In this document: in pieces, positions 13,914-21,341 of the stretch
Numbering within the stretch: position 1 is the stretch's first letter
Layout: each line of letters starts with the position of its first letter
Virus record (IMG/VR): IMGVR_UViG_3300003267_000223
Location: 1 to 23,305 of that record
Source of the DNA: a virus
Length of the DNA stretch: 23,305 nucleotides
Reading direction: 5' to 3' (one strand)
Position numbers and translations under genes: made by a program
Notes under the pieces: generated by a model
The model's input: only the letters and a program-made list of their open reading frames with translations
What the model was told of the DNA's origin: nothing
Database searches by the model: none

Positions 13914-13943
13914 CGCGCCCTGCGATGTTACCAACAGGGCGCG
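13914..13943 (-). terminator. GC-rich terminator hairpin
   Basis: CGCGCCCTG (13914-13922) and CAGGGCGCG (13935-13943) form a perfect 9-bp stem with a 12-nt loop. The following minus-strand bases are TCTCTTCTGTC, a moderate U-tract. It lies 31 nt after the stop of the DUF6496-like gene. Confidence 0.7.
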
Positions 13944-13974
13944 AAAAAGAGTAGTAATGAAGCCAAAGGGAAAG

Positions 13975-14184
13975 TTACTTTTTATTTTTAACTGCTTTAC
14001 GTGCTTCGCTTAAAGCAATTGCTATAGCTTGTTTGCGTGATTTTACTTTTGGTCCTTTTTTAGAACCTGAGTGTAATTTATCTTCTTTAAATTCACGCAT
14101 AACTTTTTCAACTTTTTTTTCTTTTTTGCCGAGCTTGATATCTTTTTTAAGCACTCGGACTGCTTTTTTCATTTTCTTTTTCAT
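13975..14184 (-). CDS. DUF6496-like small basic protein
   Basis: The 69-residue, strongly Lys-rich protein ends with KVEKVMREFKEDKLHSGSKK, then GPKVKSRKQAIAIALSEARKA. The pattern V..VM.EFK...L.SGS......RKQAIAIALSEARKA is the hallmark of the DUF6496 family, found in phages and bacteria without known activity. The N-terminal 25 residues are nearly all Lys, Val and Leu, compatible with nucleic acid binding. GGGA precedes the ATG by 5 nt. It is the last gene before the terminator at 13914. Confidence 0.75.
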   Translation of the reverse strand: MKKKMKKAVRVLKKDIKLGKKEKKVEKVMREFKEDKLHSGSKKGPKVKSRKQAIAIALSEARKAVKNKK

Positions 14185-14241
14185 AATATTCCCGTCTGAT
14201 TTTTAACCATGCCATAACTAAATGCTGGGTGCTTTTTGACC

Positions 14242-14263
14242 AAAAGAGGGGACCGAAGTCCCC
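14242..14263 (-). terminator. Terminator with UUCG tetraloop
   Basis: On the minus strand GGGGAC and GTCCCC pair around TTCG, an especially stable loop, and TCTTTT follows. It lies 9 nt after the stop of the 14272-14409 gene. Confidence 0.8.
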
Positions 14264-14271
14264 CGCAGTAC

Positions 14272-14409
14272 TTAACGCACACGCTCTGTTTCTTCGAACA
14301 CCAGACGCTTTTCTGTTTTTGTATCAGTGCGCTTTTTCTGATCTTCGTTTTGTGGCTTGCCCAATACACGGTAAGCAATCTTGGTAGCCTTACCTTTTGG
14401 GCGCGGCAT
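14272..14409 (-). CDS. Tiny basic protein
   Basis: A 45-residue frame (MPRPKGKATKIAYRVLGKPQ...) follows the 88-residue gene after 11 nt and ends before a strong terminator. It could instead start at the in-frame GTG at 14418, which has AGGAAA about 9 nt upstream and would add three residues. The product is mostly charged (K/R/E, TDTKTEKRLVFEETERVR) with no hydrophobic core. Tiny basic proteins in this position often belong to the head, but nothing specific is recognised. Confidence 0.55.
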   Translation of the reverse strand: MPRPKGKATKIAYRVLGKPQNEDQKKRTDTKTEKRLVFEETERVR

Positions 14410-14420
14410 TCCCGGCACGA

Positions 14421-14687
14421 TTAATACTTTCCTGGTTGAAGATGCTTTTTCATTTCTGCGCCATCTTCGTCCATTTGCTTATTAATACCACGAATAGTGT
14501 CATCAAGACCGTAATCACTGTAGTAACCAGCTTTAGGCCATGCGTGATACTTCACATCTTGTGGTAAGTTTGCAATCGCATTGCGATCTTCGTTAAGCAT
14601 AGATCCATCTTGCTGTTCTAAGCGACGACGAGGATCCATTCCTGCGTACATATCTGCACCCAGAGATTTATAGTGACGTTTAGCCAT
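14421..14687 (-). CDS. Small phage protein between portal and scaffold, likely head-associated
   Basis: The 88-residue protein (MAKRHYKSLGADMYAGMDPRR...) has AGGAG 5 nt before its ATG. Its features are a short basic start, a MDPRRRLEQQDGSMLNED segment, AIANLPQDVKYHAWPKAGYY and an acidic C-terminal helix (DDTIRGINKQMDEDGAEM). I recognise the overall pattern from small proteins near portal genes in other phages, but not a named family. A large nested stem-loop stands just upstream at 14709-14751. A capsid assembly or minor capsid role is likely. Confidence 0.6.
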   Translation of the reverse strand: MAKRHYKSLGADMYAGMDPRRRLEQQDGSMLNEDRNAIANLPQDVKYHAWPKAGYYSDYGLDDTIRGINKQMDEDGAEMKKHLQPGKY

Positions 14688-14708
14688 AGCGGCTCCTTAA
14701 TAGTTACT

Positions 14709-14751
14709 GCAGTCCTCAAGTGTGTGACGAAACGTCACGAACTTGAGCTGC
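14709..14751. ncRNA. Nested 43-nt stem-loop (regulatory RNA or processing site)
   Basis: Stems GCAG/CTGC, CTCAAGT/ACTTGAG and GTGAC/GTCAC stack in one hairpin, with 2-nt internal loops or bulges and a 5-nt apex loop. All 16 pairs are Watson-Crick. No T-run follows on either strand, so it is not an ordinary terminator. It lies between 14768 and the ribosome site of the 14687 gene. Confidence 0.5.
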
Positions 14752-14767
14752 AAGGGTTAACCTCTAA

Positions 14768-14947
14768 CTACTCAGACTTAGGTACATCCTGCGCCTGCGC
14801 ATCGAGTTTCTTTTCACATTTTTCACAGTCTACTGGACTCTCATGTTGTTTGAGATAACTTTCAAGAATGCTTCGCGTCATGCACTTAATCTCATCTTGT
14901 AAGCATTCAAGACATATGCTCGCAACTCTAGCTAGTAATGGATTCAT
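14768..14947 (-). CDS. Small protein with two Cys pairs (possible zinc binder)
   Basis: I start it at ATG 14947 (MNPLLARVASICLECLQDE), since GAGGTG lies 4-7 nt upstream; the GTG at 14959 overlaps the portal stop but has no ribosome site. The 59-residue product has CLEC near the start and CEKC near the end (PVDCEKCEKKLD), a C..C ... C..C spacing able to bind one zinc. It is highly charged otherwise. It follows the portal gene directly. No family is recognised. Confidence 0.6.
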   Translation of the reverse strand: MNPLLARVASICLECLQDEIKCMTRSILESYLKQHESPVDCEKCEKKLDAQAQDVPKSE

Positions 14948-14955
14948 AACACACC

Positions 14956-16974
14956 TCACGCAATAGGGGGTTGTTGAACTATTCCTGACTCTTGTTGTTT
15001 AATTGCATTTGCAATCGCTACCATCTTTTCAATATGAGCAAGGTCCAAGCCTTCCATTTCTTTGAGAGCTTTCACAAAGGATAATAATGCTTCTTCTTCA
15101 TCTCTGACAGCAGCTGCCTTGCGCTCTTCAGCAAGCGCTTTATTTTCTTCAACACGACTAACCCGTTCAAGTCCAAGGCCACGATCAGCAACGGCACGAG
15201 CTTGCGCAAGTTCAGTCTTAGCTTGTTGTTCTTTCATTTGAGCTTGCATTTGCATCTGCTGCATTTGCTGCGCTTGTTGTGCATTCTTAGTTGCATTCTC
15301 AACGATCTTTTTCTTATTTTGTATTGTTGCTGCTTCAAGCAAGTCCTCGGCGGATATAGGAACTCCCGCTTCACGCAGTTGAAGCATCTGAGCAAACTGC
15401 ATCTGTTTTTGAGTGGCAGTGTTTAATCCTTCTTCTACAACAATGTCATACTTACCAAATGCTTTATTGTAAAATTGTGCCGTTGGCTCTTGTCCTTCAA
15501 GAATCTTTTTTACTTTGCCTGGTGTGAAGTTTGTCTGTATAAGATCAAGCATCAACTTACCTAATAGCTTTTGTGATCGATCAAGCTGATCAAAGAGTAT
15601 TTGCAGCGTAGTAAGTCCAGCACCCTGGCGAAGCATAGACAATACACCAGCTTTATCGTCAGTCGCAGAACCTAAAAGCTCTTCGTTAACACCAGATATC
15701 TCCATGACTTCGCGAGCCAAAAGTTCAGACAATTGGATCATTGATGGTGGTATCTGAGGAGCGACAATCTGTTGTATATCACTTATTTGAGCTTCTTCTT
15801 TAAGCGCAATACCTTTACCTTGTCCTATTTGATTCCATACGTCTTTAGGATTTACCAGCGCATTTTCTTTATATATCCAGCCCGAGTTTGCTTGAGATTC
15901 AAGAATGTCTAACTCTATAACTCGACGGCGATTATAGAGATATTGTGAGTCACGAAGTCCGCGCACAACACCCTGTATTCTTTGTGGGAAATAAGGCATT
16001 TGTGGATTGTAATAACCTAAAACGGGAACAAACGGATATTGGTCAATTCCCATTGGTTGACGACCATCATAAAGAACACGTCCTTCAATAACAATCGCCA
16101 ACCTGACAGAAGGAATTTCTTGTTCAATTACAGTAACTTGCGGATAGACTTGTAAGAAATATTTGAGTGCTTCATCGTCTTGACCGCGCCATTCTTGGAC
16201 TTCACCGGTTTGAGTGTCACACAACATCTTTTGCGATCTATAATCACGGTAATAATACTCATCATAACTAAGAAGGTTTTTATATCCATAGTTATAAGAC
16301 TCCGGCATAAATTGGAATTTTCCATCTTTGCCCGTTCCCGCATCATTCGCATTCAAGTCCATAATGATATCTTTTTGGTCGGGCAATAAAGAAAGCGCTT
16401 CGCGACGAGTAACAAAAGATCTTTTCCATACATAGTTACAGTCTGAAAGGTCTGCTTTTCTAAAATAAGGATCTATTAAAAAGCTATTGTAGGCACAATT
16501 ATCTACACGAATGTTGCCTGATATGGGGTCTTGTCGGTAATCCATCCAGACCTGCATCAAGTTCATACCAGTAACCAATGCGCCATGGAATGACTCGGAT
16601 ATGGTATCAAGAACATTTTCTTGGTTAGTGATCCACATTATTGTCTTGGTAAATTGATCAGCCGTTTCATTGTCACCATTTTCTAGGGGAGTAGCTACCA
16701 TTGATTTGCGATTACGTCGTTGGTATCCGTCGATAACGTTAATAGTGCGCCGTATTCTATTGAAGTTAAACATGCGACTACGGTTAGCAGGAAGATTACC
16801 ATAAAGGTCAGACCAAAGAGTTTGGTCTCCAGATTCAAATCGAGTATCGGTATCGGCTTCTGCCCAAAAAGATTGATTAATAGTGATGGATTCTGCATAG
16901 GCCGCTTCCATACGAGAAAGAATAGACTTGTGTTTCTCGTCATAATACTGCGGACCCAATTGGGGAAAGATCAT
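14956..16974 (-). CDS. Portal protein, P22-like
   Basis: The start is ATG 16974 (MIFPQLGPQYYDEKH), 7 nt after AAGGAG; the ATG at 16992 lies before that ribosome site. The 672-residue length and regions fit P22-like portals, which form the DNA-entry ring. They include a Trp/Asn-rich opening (LYGNLPANRSRMFNFNRIRR), VIDGYQRRNRKSMVATP, a long beta/helical wing, the ISGVNEELLGS segment with GAGLTTLQILFDQLDRSQ clip/stem helices, and a Gln/Ala-rich helical C-terminus (NAQQAQQMQQMQMQAQMKEQ) that could form the barrel. It is preceded by its own promoter and hairpin. Confidence 0.85.
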   Translation of the reverse strand: MIFPQLGPQYYDEKHKSILSRMEAAYAESITINQSFWAEADTDTRFESGDQTLWSDLYGNLPANRSRMFNFNRIRRTINVIDGYQRRNRKSMVATPLENGDNETADQFTKTIMWITNQENVLDTISESFHGALVTGMNLMQVWMDYRQDPISGNIRVDNCAYNSFLIDPYFRKADLSDCNYVWKRSFVTRREALSLLPDQKDIIMDLNANDAGTGKDGKFQFMPESYNYGYKNLLSYDEYYYRDYRSQKMLCDTQTGEVQEWRGQDDEALKYFLQVYPQVTVIEQEIPSVRLAIVIEGRVLYDGRQPMGIDQYPFVPVLGYYNPQMPYFPQRIQGVVRGLRDSQYLYNRRRVIELDILESQANSGWIYKENALVNPKDVWNQIGQGKGIALKEEAQISDIQQIVAPQIPPSMIQLSELLAREVMEISGVNEELLGSATDDKAGVLSMLRQGAGLTTLQILFDQLDRSQKLLGKLMLDLIQTNFTPGKVKKILEGQEPTAQFYNKAFGKYDIVVEEGLNTATQKQMQFAQMLQLREAGVPISAEDLLEAATIQNKKKIVENATKNAQQAQQMQQMQMQAQMKEQQAKTELAQARAVADRGLGLERVSRVEENKALAEERKAAAVRDEEEALLSFVKALKEMEGLDLAHIEKMVAIANAIKQQESGIVQQPPIA

Positions 16975-17044
16975 TGACACGCTCCTTAGCATCTAGTTAC
17001 TCGTAACAGACCCAGTGTAGGAGTGGAGAAAAGTGTAAACAAGT

Positions 17045-17075
17045 ATTATAATAGACAAGTCCTTTTGTGGGACAA
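17045..17075 (-). promoter_or_regulatory. Promoter for the portal operon
   Basis: On the minus strand TTGTCC (70-75 of this kilobase) is followed after 19 nt by TATAAT (45-50), or after 16 nt by TATTAT. It lies between the terminator-like hairpin and the portal start. Confidence 0.5.
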
Positions 17076-17087
17076 TGCTATAACAGG

Positions 17088-17114
17088 AAGGCTCTATGTA
17101 GACAGTGGAGCCTT
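17088..17114 (-). terminator. Hairpin ending the terminase operon
   Basis: AAGGCTC and GAGCCTT pair perfectly around a 13-nt loop, with CCTGTTAT following on the minus strand. The T-tract is poor, so termination may be partial. Confidence 0.5.
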
Positions 17115-17123
17115 CTCGAGTTA

Positions 17124-17318
17124 TTATGACCCCTGGTCACAAATATTTTTATCTTCCAATTCTTCTATTAGTTCATAATCTTCTATATAAAACAAGCGAT
17201 CTTCAAACTTGTTATGAAGCATCTGTCCTAATCTAAATTCAGGAACTGAGATCCATGCATTATATAATCGATCTAACACTTCACGCTTTTTTTGATTGGT
17301 GATCGCTCTTAAATGCAT
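17124..17318 (-). CDS. Small helical phage protein
   Basis: The 64-residue protein begins at the ATG touching the TerL stop (TAAATG), so translation is probably coupled. It reads REVLDRLYNAWISVPEFRLGQMLHNKF, then an acidic end (YIEDYELIEELEDKN). The pattern of a short helix, W..VP.(F/L)RLGQ.L and an acidic tail is widespread in small phage and bacterial proteins of unknown function. It contains no Cys-based motif apart from one Cys near the end. Confidence 0.65.
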   Translation of the reverse strand: MHLRAITNQKKREVLDRLYNAWISVPEFRLGQMLHNKFEDRLFYIEDYELIEELEDKNICDQGS

Positions 17319-18671
17319 TTAAAATCTTTCATTTCTAAAGAATCCAGGTAGCTCATCGCCACCATACATTGCTTGTCTATAATTCTTATCGAGTTCTTGA
17401 GCGCTCAATCCATCTTGTGTGCGCGGCAAAGATATGCATAAGTATCTCATAGCATCAGCATAATGGCTATGTACATCATGCAGTGGATGCGGCTTATACA
17501 CCTTCTTCTTGGCATCATATTCTTGTCGATAGTTTTCTAAAGATTTCAGCAATGGCGCACAATTCTTTTCATCAATCCATAACTTACTAAAAGAAGATCG
17601 AACGGATTCAATTCCATCGGCTATAGACAAATCGGGAGCAATAGTAAAATTGATTCCCAGCTGTCGTGCTTTTTCTAAACGAGTCATTCCCGAACCAAAC
17701 TCACGGACCTTTATATCATGAGGAGCAAAGTGACGACCGTACGTATACGGTTTTGACTGAAGTACTGAAACGTAATGCTCAAGGCCTTCTTTATTCTTAT
17801 CGTAGCAATCAATTATACGAACTGTTTGCCCAATGGATTGATAGAAGATAATGCACGTTGAGTCCCGAACACCAAGATCCCATGCAGTATGTACTTTAAA
17901 TCCATGCTCATAAGGAACGATGCCAATTTGTCCCTTAACACGCATCTTATCGAGATATTTGATGTAGTAAGCACCTTCAACGCCCATCTCAAAAGATGTG
18001 TAATACTCTTGTTGAATCAAATCTTCTGACATGATTCCTTCTTTGCGTTCTCTGTCTATCTCACCAAAAGGAATATGAAGCGTATCATCAACGGTAAGCT
18101 TTTGGCAGAACCATTCTTTAGAGTGTTGCGCTATCTGATACAACTCCCACAAGTGATTCTTTCCTCGCGGAGTAGACAAGAATATTGCTATCCCATCATT
18201 GGCAGCAAGTATTGGGCGTATGAACTGGTATGCCCTGGGATCTTGCAAAGCATATTCAGAAAAGACGCAAAGCTGGGGGTTGGTACCCATCAAAGAGTCA
18301 TAATTATCAGACCCAACAACCTGAAAGACAGATCCGTTTATGAATCGTATTTTCATTTCCTGAACGTTGATGCTATCAATGAGCTGCTTAGGAATGTAAT
18401 CAAGTACCCGTTCACCAGTATTGGTGATCGAATCAAACAGAATCTTACGGCCCTGCGAATAAGTGGGAAATATATAATAAACTACTTGTGCTTTACGCAA
18501 TGCAGCACGAATACAAAGATTAAATACCGTCATATCCTTGCCTGCTCGCCGTGGCCAAATAAGTAACGCTCGTTTATATTTCTTGTTTTCTATCGCATCA
18601 AAAAGACCAAGTTGATACTGTCTTGGCTTAAATCTATTCAAATGTATTTGTGCTTCTACAGATACAGTCAT
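17319..18671 (-). CDS. Terminase large subunit
   Basis: This 450-residue DNA-packaging motor has both domains. In the ATPase, the P-loop is WPRRAGKD (39-46), Walker B-like CVFSEY with E139 follows at 135-140, and the STPRGKNH coupling segment is at 166-173. In the RNase H-like nuclease, WDLGVRDST (D265, D270) gives the first acid and HSHYADAMRY near residues 418-427 the last. A Ser in place of the usual Asp before the Walker B Glu is a known variation of this phage group. The start has AGAGGG 8 nt upstream and overlaps 18634-19128 by 38 nt. Confidence 0.92.
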   Translation of the reverse strand: MTVSVEAQIHLNRFKPRQYQLGLFDAIENKKYKRALLIWPRRAGKDMTVFNLCIRAALRKAQVVYYIFPTYSQGRKILFDSITNTGERVLDYIPKQLIDSINVQEMKIRFINGSVFQVVGSDNYDSLMGTNPQLCVFSEYALQDPRAYQFIRPILAANDGIAIFLSTPRGKNHLWELYQIAQHSKEWFCQKLTVDDTLHIPFGEIDRERKEGIMSEDLIQQEYYTSFEMGVEGAYYIKYLDKMRVKGQIGIVPYEHGFKVHTAWDLGVRDSTCIIFYQSIGQTVRIIDCYDKNKEGLEHYVSVLQSKPYTYGRHFAPHDIKVREFGSGMTRLEKARQLGINFTIAPDLSIADGIESVRSSFSKLWIDEKNCAPLLKSLENYRQEYDAKKKVYKPHPLHDVHSHYADAMRYLCISLPRTQDGLSAQELDKNYRQAMYGGDELPGFFRNERF

Positions 18672-19128
18672 TATTCTTTCCCTCTATGTATCTATATAAC
18701 TCTTCTCGTACATTATCTATGGCTACTACAAGCTTATCTTTTTTACTGAAGTCTGACTTTATGCATATGCCATCAAGATATGGACCGGACTTCAAGCAAT
18801 AGCAGCACGCCCATATTCCGGTTTTTACATCTACATAGACCGTGTTTGCCAAAGAAGGTCCCTTCAGATGTTCGTAAGGACATGATTTTAATTCTTGTTT
18901 TTTTATAGCGTCAAAAGCTTTTAGCTCTCCATATTCTTGCCTCATGGAAGCTATTTCTTGCTTAATACGAATGCACTTTTGATCCATCTCATCAAGACTT
19001 TTTCGAGAAGATTCTTCAACTTTCTTAAAAAAGAGATAATCGCAAAAATCCTGCCATTCAACGCCAATCTCTTTCAAGAGTTCTTTGACAACCTTCATCT
19101 TTTTTGTTTTTTCTACAAGCGTTAGCAT
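18634..19128 (-). CDS. Coiled-coil protein with Cys cluster
   Basis: I start at ATG 19128 (MLTLVEKTKKMK), 6 nt after GAGG; a TTG at 19140 is weaker. The 164-residue protein has a helical charged first half (VKELLKEIGVEW, SSRKSLDEMDQKCIRIKQEIASMRQEYGEL), then SCPYEHLKGPSLANTVYVDVKTGIWACCYC, giving C..........C-C..C with a His, a plausible zinc site. It overlaps the terminase by 38 nt. The function is unknown; a packaging or DNA-binding helper would fit the place. Confidence 0.6.
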   Translation of the reverse strand: MLTLVEKTKKMKVVKELLKEIGVEWQDFCDYLFFKKVEESSRKSLDEMDQKCIRIKQEIASMRQEYGELKAFDAIKKQELKSCPYEHLKGPSLANTVYVDVKTGIWACCYCLKSGPYLDGICIKSDFSKKDKLVVAIDNVREELYRYIEGKNNDCICRSTNTFE

Positions 19129-19136
19129 CTTTGTCC

Positions 19137-19652
19137 TCAAAATAAATGCACCGACACATTAACCGGTATTACTTTCTCTATATCAGGTGCTTCTGGTCTA
19201 TTGCGATAATACTTAGCCTCTACACGTAGAATAGGCATCTCATATTGCCACAGCCCAACCTTGTGTGTCGTTGATTCAAAGAAATAGATTGATCCCATAC
19301 GCTCTATGATGCTCCAGAATTCTTCACGGGACATGTTCTTGTTGTCCATATCATTCATCATGGCAAGTGTATCATCAAGGGCGCAGACTATTGAGTTTTG
19401 TGGGGCCAATAACGAGAATGCTCGCCACACGCGCTGGCCCCCTTCACAAAGAATGTCTTTTAGTACGCATCCTGCTTGTCGCGCTTCTTCTGCTGAGGAC
19501 GCCTTGATTCCTTTAGAAAGAAATCCAATACATCTATCATTTATCATAGCAAGTTCTACGCGTATGTCGTAACGATCGTGGTGTATTTGAACAACTTTTA
19601 CCGGCAGGTCGGGAAGATTCTTAAACAGTAATACAACATCAGCATGATTCAT
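19137..19652 (-). CDS. Hypothetical protein
   Basis: The 171-residue product (MNHADVVLLFKNLPDLPVKVV...) has AAAGGA 5 nt before the ATG and overlaps the preceding gene by 14 nt. It begins with a strand-rich part (VKVVQIHHDRYDIRVELAMIND), continues with a helical middle (SSAEEARQAGCVLKDILCEGGQRVWRAF) and ends with another beta part (SIYFFESTTHKVGLWQYEMPILRVEAKYY). I see no catalytic motif. Its location between terminase genes suggests an early packaging or nucleotide-metabolism accessory. Confidence 0.6.
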   Translation of the reverse strand: MNHADVVLLFKNLPDLPVKVVQIHHDRYDIRVELAMINDRCIGFLSKGIKASSAEEARQAGCVLKDILCEGGQRVWRAFSLLAPQNSIVCALDDTLAMMNDMDNKNMSREEFWSIIERMGSIYFFESTTHKVGLWQYEMPILRVEAKYYRNRPEAPDIEKVIPVNVSVHLF

Positions 19653-19953
19653 TATATTCCTTTACTCGATAAGTAGGCTCAGCATCCTCATAAGTTAATC
19701 TCACACTAAGTGCTCCCGGCCATACTTTCTTACTCTTTTTATTGGTAACAATTTTTTCGTGGGGATATTTATCTAGACCACCATATATAAAGTGAGATTT
19801 AGGAGAAAAATCTGCATTGCGAGCATGGGCAAATCGATAGGCTTTATCACAACAATCATGGCAATGAATACGCAAGACTGATTGATATCTCCAAAAATGG
19901 GGAGATTCATGACCTATCGTACGACAATACTCACACTTGAGATTTTGTATCAC
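19639..19953 (-). CDS. Small Cys/His-rich probable zinc protein
   Basis: The GTG start (19953) overlaps the TerS stop (GTGA) and has GGAG 5 nt upstream. The 104-residue product has CEYC at residues 7-10, with H15/H19 close by, and HCHDCC at 30-35. The C..C...HC..C spacing fits a treble-clef or HNH-like zinc fold. The second half is basic with a KKSKKVWPGALSVRLTYED segment. I cannot see the His-Asn-His catalytic triad of an HNH nuclease, so no enzymatic call is made. Confidence 0.6.
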   Translation of the reverse strand: MIQNLKCEYCRTIGHESPHFWRYQSVLRIHCHDCCDKAYRFAHARNADFSPKSHFIYGGLDKYPHEKIVTNKKSKKVWPGALSVRLTYEDAEPTYRVKEYNESC

Positions 19954-20501
19954 TCTTTCTCCTTTACCTCACTGGTAGAGGGCATTGCAGGTATAACAAC
20001 CGTTATGTTTCTTTCAGAATTGCTTTCATTTCTTTTCAGATCGGCATGATATTTGTCTACTTCTGCCCATTCTGGGTCATAGCGATACAAATCCCTAAAG
20101 ACAACATCTTTATCCATCTTTTTTAACAGTGCTCCAGTTCTTCTTCTGGAAGCGATCATTAACTTTGCTTCTTTGTAAGCGGTTGCTATATCCGAGTGCT
20201 TGCTGACCCAATCCATAAGAGTTCGGTAAGGAATAGCATTCTCCATGCAAAAATACATTATTTCATAGGATGTCTCTTTAAATGCCCATTGATATAAAGC
20301 AGTTATTAGACGCTCTCTCCACTTGTCTTTATCGGGAAAGAATCGAAAGGCCTCTTCTGATAGATACATCGCATAAGTGCATTCTTTGTCGCCACTATTT
20401 GGATTAGTGATAGAATCATAAGTTGTTTTGTATTTTTTCTTTTTTGCAGTTTGTGGTTTTTCTGCGGCGCCTTCTATTGAAACAAGGGGCTTTTTATTCA
20501 T
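19950..20501 (-). CDS. Terminase small subunit (candidate)
   Basis: The 183-residue protein starts 7 nt after GGAG and overlaps the RusA-like gene by 8 nt. After a Lys-rich N-terminus comes a helix-turn-helix-like section (about residues 78-102: SYEIMYFCMENAIPYRTLMDWV), then ATAYKEAKLMIASRRRTGALLKKMD and FRDLYRYDPEWAEVDKYHADLKR. The HTH with a following long helix and a beta/acidic end is standard for the DNA-recognition subunit that hands DNA to TerL. TerL lies only three small genes downstream. Confidence 0.7.
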   Translation of the reverse strand: MNKKPLVSIEGAAEKPQTAKKKKYKTTYDSITNPNSGDKECTYAMYLSEEAFRFFPDKDKWRERLITALYQWAFKETSYEIMYFCMENAIPYRTLMDWVSKHSDIATAYKEAKLMIASRRRTGALLKKMDKDVVFRDLYRYDPEWAEVDKYHADLKRNESNSERNITVVIPAMPSTSEVKEKE

Positions 20502-20883
20502 CAGTTAACTCCGCTATTATTAGTTCTGTTCGCGGTTTACTATCATACACCTTATTAATCGATACGGAGTATAGTTGCGCAGCATCATTCCATAATACTC
20601 CTCGACAGGCTCTATCAAAGAACTTTAAAAGCGTCATAATATGCGGTCTGCCAATATGTGCATCTCCATAAGAGAGCCTCATATTAGGTCCGCGCTTGGG
20701 AAGGGGCAGAAAAAAGGAATAATGAACACGAAGAAGTCCCTTTAGCGGTGGTTGCTCATCATGCTGTAAATTAAGAGTTATTTGGGCTGATTGAATGGCA
20801 ATCTTCTGTGCCATGTATTCATTTTCTCTGTCACTACGAACGAGCTGTAATGGGTCTCCATTTAATACATACATTCTCTTCAT
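20494..20883 (-). CDS. RusA-like Holliday-junction resolvase homologue, catalytic acids replaced
   Basis: The 129-residue protein keeps the RusA layout: beta strands (GLLRVHYSFFLPLP), then HIGRPHIMTLLKFFDRACRGVLWNDAAQL and a final K-Y...PRTELIIAEL. Known RusA enzymes read RPDLDNLLK...W.DDAQ, and three Asp are essential (D70, D72, D91 in the E. coli protein). Here those positions are H81, M83 and A101; only D100, next to the third, remains. The fold assignment is good, but normal metal-dependent cutting is doubtful. The ATG has GGAG 5 nt upstream. It could be a binding-only version or use other ligands (H76, H81, D100). Confidence 0.7.
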   Translation of the reverse strand: MKRMYVLNGDPLQLVRSDRENEYMAQKIAIQSAQITLNLQHDEQPPLKGLLRVHYSFFLPLPKRGPNMRLSYGDAHIGRPHIMTLLKFFDRACRGVLWNDAAQLYSVSINKVYDSKPRTELIIAELTDE

Positions 20884-21054
20884 TTACTCTCCTTGATTTA
20901 ATTCCTCAACGGTAACACCTTCAAAGATGTCTATCTGGTAGCGGGCATAAAACTGTTGCCAGTAATACTCTTCTTGTTTCCTGACATGCTCAAGATATTG
21001 TTCTTGCTTACTGCTTGAAGTTAAAGACACTAAAACAACTAATAAATATTTCAT
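20884..21054 (-). CDS. Tiny protein with hydrophobic N-terminus
   Basis: A 56-residue frame begins MKYLLVVLVSLTSSSKQEQY, 6 nt after AAGGG and overlapping the previous gene by ATGA. The first 12 residues look like a membrane anchor or short signal; the rest is polar and helical (QYLEHVRKQEEYYWQQFYARY). The RusA-like gene starts one base downstream of its stop. No Cys follows the hydrophobic part, so it is not an o-spanin lipoprotein. The function is unknown. Confidence 0.55.
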   Translation of the reverse strand: MKYLLVVLVSLTSSSKQEQYLEHVRKQEEYYWQQFYARYQIDIFEGVTVEELNQGE

Positions 21055-21341
21055 CTGATTCCCTTAATAATAACATCGTCTACTTCTATCGGAGCTCCTG
21101 ATGAGGGCTCGCTTGGTCTATTAACTTTCTTCTTTGGTAGTTCAGTGATTTTTTTTGGTTTTACTGCACGCGGAGATTGAAATGCAGCGCGCCATGCATC
21201 AAAAAAATCATCACGTATTTCAATTTTATGAAACTCTGGATTGGGCGGAGTGCTCGGCCTTTTATCAAAACAATGCAGAGCCATAAAGAAACACAAAAAC
21301 ATGACTCCAACATAGACAAAAAAATCCATACACTTAGCCAT
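21051..21341 (-). CDS. Small single-pass membrane protein
   Basis: The 96-residue protein (MAKCMDFFVYVGVMFLCFFMALHCF...) has AAAGGA 6 nt before its ATG and overlaps the initiator gene by 8 nt. One membrane segment (about 7-24) is followed by a Pro/Lys-rich soluble tail (PKKITELPKKKVNRPSEPSSG) and ends VDDVIIKGIR. The topology suggests a cytoplasmic or periplasmic tail of about 70 residues. A spanin or holin identity is not supported by the sequence. It is coupled to 20884-21054. Confidence 0.6.
   Translation of the reverse strand: MAKCMDFFVYVGVMFLCFFMALHCFDKRPSTPPNPEFHKIEIRDDFFDAWRAAFQSPRAVKPKKITELPKKKVNRPSEPSSGAPIEVDDVIIKGIR

Noticed and set aside
14181-14424. Frames of about 62-65 codons on both strands
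   Set aside because: They overlap the better supported 45-residue gene at 14272-14409 and the UUCG terminator.
19639-19953. HNH endonuclease
   Set aside because: The Cys pairs fit, but the catalytic His-Asn-His arrangement is not visible.
20884-21341. Spanin pair (two adjacent membrane-anchored small proteins)
   Set aside because: The smaller protein has no lipobox Cys and the genes lie in the early operon, far from the endolysin.
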